A DNA stretch of 64,000 nt from Bidens hawaiensis (Eukaryota > Streptophyta > Magnoliopsida > Asterales > Asteraceae), in contig JAIQDT010005480.1 of NCBI GenBank assembly GCA_021521415.1, positions 140,504 through 204,503 on the forward strand, read 5' to 3'. A model generated the notes under the pieces. It saw nothing but the letters and a program-made list of their open reading frames with translations. It searched no databases and was not told the origin of the DNA. A program made the translations under genes and the position numbers. Of this stretch, positions 58,502-64,000 are shown piece by piece. Each line of letters opens with the position of its first letter. The first letter of the stretch is position 1.

Positions 58502-60176
58502 GATAAGCGGGTTTGAATAAGTTTTATGACGATTATTATTATCATTATTATTCATCGTTTTTCTTTTTAACTTAAAACTATATTATTTGAATTTTACAAT
58601 ATGACAAAGTATGTTTGATTTATTGTAGTGACAAAACAAGAAGATGGATGTGTTGGATGATCACTTCAAAATGACTGCAAGAGTTACGCACTTCATAGTT
58701 ATTATCTATTGAGTTCGAAAGAAACACGTGAGGTGGGCCGAATGTGAGTAACCATGGGTTGTTTACAGTTTGTACTTTTCAACATAAACCATAACCCTTA
58801 TACAAACTTGGGCAAAAAATAATATAAATGAGGTGGGCCAGCATGAGTTGGGTAAAAGAAAGAAAAAAACCCCTCCAATATTATATATAAAATGTATAAT
58901 ACGGAGGATTAATATAAAGAAAAAAGAGATTTTGGACAATAATTGTGTTTTTGTGTGTGCGGCTACTAGAAAGAAAAAAAGTCAAACGAAGAAAGAAGAA
59001 AAATATATATTATAATTAGGGATGTCCGGATACTGTAGTAGAAAAAAGAAAAGAAGAAAAGAATAATAGATTTACAACAATAATAATTTGGTGCGCTACT
59101 GTGTGAGGAGGGACAGAAGTCAACGACGAAAGAAAAATACATATTATAAGTTGGAGAGCTACTGTTCAAGAAGAAAAGATAAATTAAACAAGCAAGTTGG
59201 TTAGTAGCTCAACTTTTAATTTTTTTTACGATGAACCATATTCCCTATTTTATTTTTGTTTCATACTTTATTATGAGTGGCTAAATACTTTACAATACCT
59301 AGGTTTTGGTTGAGTACTATATTATATTAATGGTTTGACAAATTATTATTTGATGTTGGTTGATTTAATGTTATGGTAAAAGTTTTTAATTGGTTTGGTC
59401 ATGGTACTGTTGAGTCATTAAATCTAGTTTATAATTTTAAATAATTATTCCACTTGTGTTTAATAGTTTTTGGTGATTGTTAGACGCATGATTAGGTTGT
59501 CTACTTTGTGTTCTCAACTTGTTTGCGGTTTATGGTCGAAATAATCGTAGGAATAATTATTGAGAGCGGATTAGATTTTATTGTTCTTTCACTAGAAAGG
59601 CCGGGAGGAAATTTAGTGTTGTGTCATCTTTGTCTTTTGTGGATTTAGGTAATAATTGCACGGGAGTGAATTATCCTAGGTCACTTAGATTATTGTGATA
59701 CAAGTTATGTTCAAATTTATTAATAATACCCCCTTTATATTAATATATATTGTATTTGAAGAGACCAGGAGGTGATTTAAGTTTTGGGGTATCATGGTAT
59801 TATTAGGTAAGGTGAGACCGGGAGGTGATCCAAACCTTTAACAAATGAGCTTCACATGTCATTAGAGTTTAAGTGTGGGGATTTGAGTTGGAACGTGGGC
59901 CACGTTGTGGTAGGTGGGTTATCCCGTTTATTTTTCCGAAATAAGGCCTCTAAATACTCTTTTGGGCCACTTTTATGTTTTTCGTCTACTTTTTGTGTTT
60001 TGTTTTGGGCTGTTGTTGGGCCTTTAGTTGTTTATTTCGGCCCAAACCTATTTTGGCTTCTCTATTAATATGTTATGAATGTAATGTGACTGATCATTGA
60101 TCAGAATTAATAAAAAACTTTTGACTTTTCAAGTTCTTGACTTTTGGGTCGAATTTGGGGGTTTGGGAAGGATATC
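58502..60176 (+). other. Unassigned block with Tat-like polypurine tract
   Basis: Lies between A2 and a decayed integrase. The phrase CCGGGAGG(T/A)(G/A)AT recurs near 59583, 59766 and 59816, and AGTTTAAGTGTGGGGAT at 59866-59882 is a T-type polypurine tract followed by TGAGTTGG, a possible LTR start. Together with TGATGTGCTTTATAAT at 46672 it may be the relic of a Tat-like element into which A2 jumped. No LTR pair or protein domain could be established; ORF 59856-60068 has no recognisable domain. Confidence 0.4.
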
Positions 60177-61149
60177 ACAGGTATTCCAGGAATCAACGTG
60201 TTAGCCTTCGGATTCTCATTGTACGCTACATCAGAAATGGAAAAATATTTCCATGGATTTTGTGACTAAACTACAAACTGCTCCCAGTAACCATGGTTCC
60301 ATTTGGGTTATTGTGGATCGATTAACAAAATCCGCTCATTTCATTCCCATCCGTGAAAAGAATGGCTTAGAGAAATTAACTCGACTGTATCTGAAAGAAA
60401 TTGTAGCCAAACATGGTGTACCTGTATCAATTATCTCTGACAAAGACGGTCGTTTCTTTTCTTGATTTTGGCAATCCCTTCACGAATCCTTAGGCACACG
60501 TTTAGATATGAGCACCGCTTATCACCCTCAAATCGAGGATCAAAGAGAAATAACCATTCAAACGTTGGAAGATATGTTGCGATCCTGTGTTCTTGATTTT
60601 GGGAAAAAGTTGGGATACCCATTTACCATTAGTTGAATTTTCCTATAATAACAGCAACCACTCTAGTATTAAAGCAGCACCGTTTGAAGCTTTATATGGA
60701 GGGAAATGTCGATCCCCTCTTTGTTGGGCCGAAATTGGAGAAAAACAACTGACATGACCTAAAATTGTTCAGGAGACCACCGACAGAATCTTCCATATCA
60801 AAGACAGGTTAAAGGAAGCAGCAGATCGACATAAGAGTTTTGCCGACAATCGCAGAAGACCATTGGAATTCCACGTAGGAGACCACGTACTATTAGAAGT
60901 CTCACCATGGAAAGGAGTGATCAGATTCGGAAAAAGAGGATAATTGAGTCCCCGATATGTTGGACCATTCAAAATCATTGATCGAGTTGGTCCGGTAGCA
61001 TATCGAATCGAATTTCCTTTAGAGCTGAGCGGAATACACGATGTATTCCACGTATCAAATATGAGAAATTGCTTATCCGATGAATCACTAATCGTTCATG
61101 TTGAGGACATTCGAGTTGACGATAAGCTTTGATTCGTCGAGGAGCTAGT

Positions 61150-63842
61150 TGTCACACCCCGACCAAAGGCGGCGGAACATGCCTGGGTGCAACGGATTGC
61201 TCAAGAACACTATTACACTATTAACTGACAATATTTAATCGACTCATTAATTTCGTAAATCAATAAACAACACATCTTGTTCATACAAAACAAATTGAAT
61301 ACAAGTAAACAAATTTATATTGTTTATTCGACTAATTACTTAGTGGTCTTAAAACAAGCTACGTTCCTCAATTCTTCGTTCAAGCAATTATCAAACCTGT
61401 AACTTTGCATAAAATAAACTTTGTCAACACGAATGTTGGTGAGAAATTTTCATAGATTTTGAGTATAATAAATATAGAATGAAATCCACAAACTCGTATA
61501 TGCAACAATAAATAATAGCACCCAACTTGGATAAACAACTTGAAAATAAATTGATGCGACTTTTTTGAATCGGTAACAACCAATCATACTCGGAGAAATG
61601 AGGCACCTTTCTATATGGTAGCAACCAAATATACTCGGAAAATGAGGCCCTATTCTATTAGCACTTAAGCTAGAATAGTTAGGGGAGCGTATGATCATAC
61701 TTATTGAGGCAAACCAACCGAAAGCGATAAACACGTTAGCAAGTAATCATATAGAGCATATAACACCAAATCGAGCATTTATTTAAGTGAACATATACTA
61801 TAGAGTTTTTTGGTTTGAGGCACAATGTATAAATCACTTTTGTTTGAATACGTATGCAATGCCACCCCCAAAACATAAAGATGAAAATGGGGGATGAAAA
61901 GTACTCACATGAATAACTTGAAGGGTTGTTTGTGATAAACCGGGATAACAAGTTCAACGAGTGAGGTCTAGGTTAAACGGGTTTTGGTTTAGAAGATGGT
62001 TTTGAAAGACTTTAAAGTAAAATAAAGTGACAAGTTAATTAATCAATCAAAGTTTGAGGTTTAAAACGTAAATATTTAAGAACTTGAAGTAATGGTTTTT
62101 GAAAAGTAAGTTTGCTCGAAATCGGGTTTCGGTATTCCACTCATTAGTTTTACTTAACCTTTGTTAAGTAAATATGTGGGAATTGGTTAAATGCAATAGT
62201 GCACGACCCCTTGTTAGATATACCAAAACGGGATTTTAACGAGTGTTCAGTTAGTCGGTTCGGGTCTTGATAAATAGTCAAGTATGAACCCGACATTCCA
62301 AAGTGATAAATATCATGAGATAAATTATTTAAAACAAAGACTTAACTAATGTTAGAAGTTTTATTAAAGGAGAAACTCTAAACATTATCGTTAAGCGAGT
62401 GTTCGGTTTTATCGGTCCATGCTTGTTATAAGATCAAGTTGCATCCGACATACCAAGTACTTTAAGAAAATATTTATAATTAGTTTGTAAAATATCTCAA
62501 AGAAAATGTAAGATTCGGTGGCCCGAAATACAACTAGAGTGTTTCAAGCGAGTGAACCCAGTTTAGTTCGGTTTGTTTGGTTTAGTTGGTCCAAGACTTG
62601 ATATGTGATCAAGTTTGGGTCCAACAAATATATATTAAAGTAAAAAATACAAAAGTGAAAATAAAAGAACTTAAACACTTAAATCTTTCATACAACTTGT
62701 TTTAAAACAATTAAATAACGAGTTAAACGAGAGTTCGGTTTCAGTTCGGTTCTTGACTCGGAATGAAACCGAGGATGGTTGAAACATACCCAATACCATG
62801 GAACTCATCAAGTAACTTTAGAAATTATAATACACAAATCATACATGTAACACATTGTTAAATCATTTTAAATATATAAAGCATTTAAACGAGAGTTCGG
62901 TCTTGGTTCGGTCCTTGACTCGGAATAAGACCGAGAATGGTTACCAATACCCAATACCATGTAACTCATTAGAATAAACTTAGAAATGATAATACTCAAG
63001 TCTTACATACAACATGTTAAAAATAAAGCATTTAAACAAAAGTTCGGTTGTGGTTCGGTTCTTGACTCGGGATGAAACCGAAGATGGTAACCACATACCC
63101 AAATACCATTGAACTATTAAAATGATTTGGAAACTAAAATAATTAAGAACTAAACAATATTAACAAGCTTAAACAAAATTAAAGCATAAATAAAGTGTTG
63201 AACAAGGATTGCAACAATCCTCCATGTAGCCTTGCCTTATAAGCATTTCACCTCAACCGACCATGACCGGAGGAGTGAAAGCTGAAGGAAACAAGGGGTA
63301 TATATTATATATATGTTGTAATAACAATATTTAATCATATGGAGTTAGTTAGAAACAAAGAATGGTTCTTGTTTGACTCTTAGAAGTCAAACAAGAAGGA
63401 ACTTAAAGGTTGAAGCTCAGAACTTTGTTGAGAGTGTTTGGAGTGTATGAGTAGGTTAGAATGAGTGGTGTGGCTTTGTTTTATGAAGGATAAGGTGTTA
63501 GAGTTATCCATTGAGTTGCTTCAGAAATTTCTAAGCATTTTGATTGGTTTAGAGGGTCAAACATGTGTTATAACAAGCCAAAAACGAACTAGCTGTTGTA
63601 GAGCTCCTTAGCGCGGCGCTAAGGGTTGCGGAGAGAAAAATCTGATTTTTAACTTTGGCAGTTTTAGTCCCTGAAGTTCACTTTGAGTGTTTTAGGGGCA
63701 TTTTAAGGGTTGTAAAAGATGTTTTTGAGATCCGACAACCATAAAACAAATATGTAACATAAAATTCATCATGTTTATATTATTGAAAGGTTCGGGATAC
63801 AAAGGCAGATACGAATCGAAAAGAAAAATGGCAAATGTCACA
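61150..63842 (-). mobile_element. Solo LTR B4 (family B), antisense, in the integrase
   Basis: 2,693 bp from TGTCACACCCCGACC to GCAAATGTCACA, flanked by CTAGT (61145-61149) and CCAGT (63843-63847), a duplication with one transition. The integrase tail is continuous across the site. Contains GTCAACACGAATGTTGGTGAG at 61424-61444. Confidence 0.87.
62726..63125. repeat. Three ~150-bp tandem repeats in LTR B4
   Basis: GAGTTCGGTTTCAGTTCGGT and its variants start at 62731, 62893 and 63040; each is followed by CTTGACTCGG, GAAACCGA(G/A)GATGGT, CATACCCAATACCAT and an AT-rich tail. B2 has the same triplet in a more diverged state. Confidence 0.75.
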
Positions 63843-64000
63843 CCAGTAGAGGTCATGGACTGGAAAATACAAAAGCTTAGACGAAATTGAATAAAGCTAG
63901 TCAAAGTTCGTTGGAATTCAAGGCTAGGTCCTAAGTTCACCTGGTAACGACAAGACCAGATGAAGCGAAAGTATCCTCACATGTTTCCTTTAGAATCTGA

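Larger units (their letters stand above)
60177..64000 (+). pseudogene. Decayed plus-strand Ty3/gypsy integrase, split by solo LTR B4
   Basis: The left part (60200-61149) reads MDFVTKLQ (first catalytic Asp), [24 protein letters not shown] (second Asp), a damaged [13 protein letters not shown] where GQSERT is normal, so the third acidic residue is uncertain, then [42 protein letters not shown] and GIHDVFHVSNM. The right part (63848-64000) continues as VEVMDWKIQKLRR, VKVRWNSRLGPKFTW and QMKRKYPHMF, the integrase C-terminal end. Stops after FFS, QLT and KRG. It could be the distal half of element D, whose 5' LTR and gag start have the same orientation, but the middle is missing. Confidence 0.8.

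Noticed and set aside
46667..60178. ATCAC at 46667-46671 and 60174-60178 as a target duplication for a Tat-like element
   Set aside because: The right copy is not preceded by a CA-ending LTR, and the flanks are gag and integrase, not contiguous sequence; a five-base match is easily by chance.

Overview
This is eukaryotic nuclear DNA from a plant, almost certainly a eudicot with a repeat-rich genome. Two plant-type genes with GT-AG introns, a plant RPA-carrying Helitron, tRNA-iMet-primed chromovirus (Tekay/Del-like) Ty3/gypsy elements, Tat/Athila-like elements primed by tRNA-Asp, and MULE, hAT and CACTA DNA transposons all point that way. Asteraceae is my guess from the general look of the LTR families; the sequence does not prove it. 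There are no prokaryotic genes, operons or CRISPR arrays.

Layout. 1-6.6 kb: the 3' end of a Tat-like element (T1) whose LTR is split by a solo LTR (B1), itself split 11 bp from its end by another solo LTR (A1); then an LTR scrap and a CACTA end. 7.1-10.0 kb: a MITE-like element, a Tat-like solo LTR (TSD ATGGA) and a MULE with 9-bp TSD. 10.5-12.75 kb (-): a two-exon ATP-phosphofructokinase gene (PFK2 type) with three apparent deletions. 12.9-14.4 kb: a degenerate ~160-bp repeat field. 14.76-17.2 kb: a hAT element containing a nested MULE. 18.1-20.24 kb (-): a six-exon galacturonosyltransferase gene (GAUT3/4 type) broken by two 2-bp losses. 21.9-40.2 kb (+): a decayed Helitron (HUH Rep, Pif1-like helicase, RPA70-like gene) whose RPA intron 1 holds Tat-like element T2 (26.5-38.0 kb), whose LTR holds solo LTR A3, which holds solo LTR B2: four nested levels. 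40.7-46.8 kb: the 5' LTR, PBS and gag start of plus-strand element D, with solo LTR C inside the LTR. 46.8-58.5 kb (-): a full-length element A2 (LTRs, PBS, PPT, gag-pol remains, TSD CAAGA), cut in its integrase by solo LTR T3. 58.5-64 kb: an unassigned block and a decayed plus-strand integrase split by solo LTR B4.

Taken together, both plant genes look disabled (or the assembly carries small deletions), and the rest is layered transposons whose target-site duplications give an explicit insertion order. The least ordinary signals are: LTR-A copies that carry different short-motif arrays at the same place in the transcribed leader; a small hairpin next to an ACTCAC motif about 250-310 bp from the 3' end of every LTR of families A, B, C and D; and a Tat-like element (T2) with normal LTRs, PBS and PPT but, instead of gag-pol, one unrecognised ORF.
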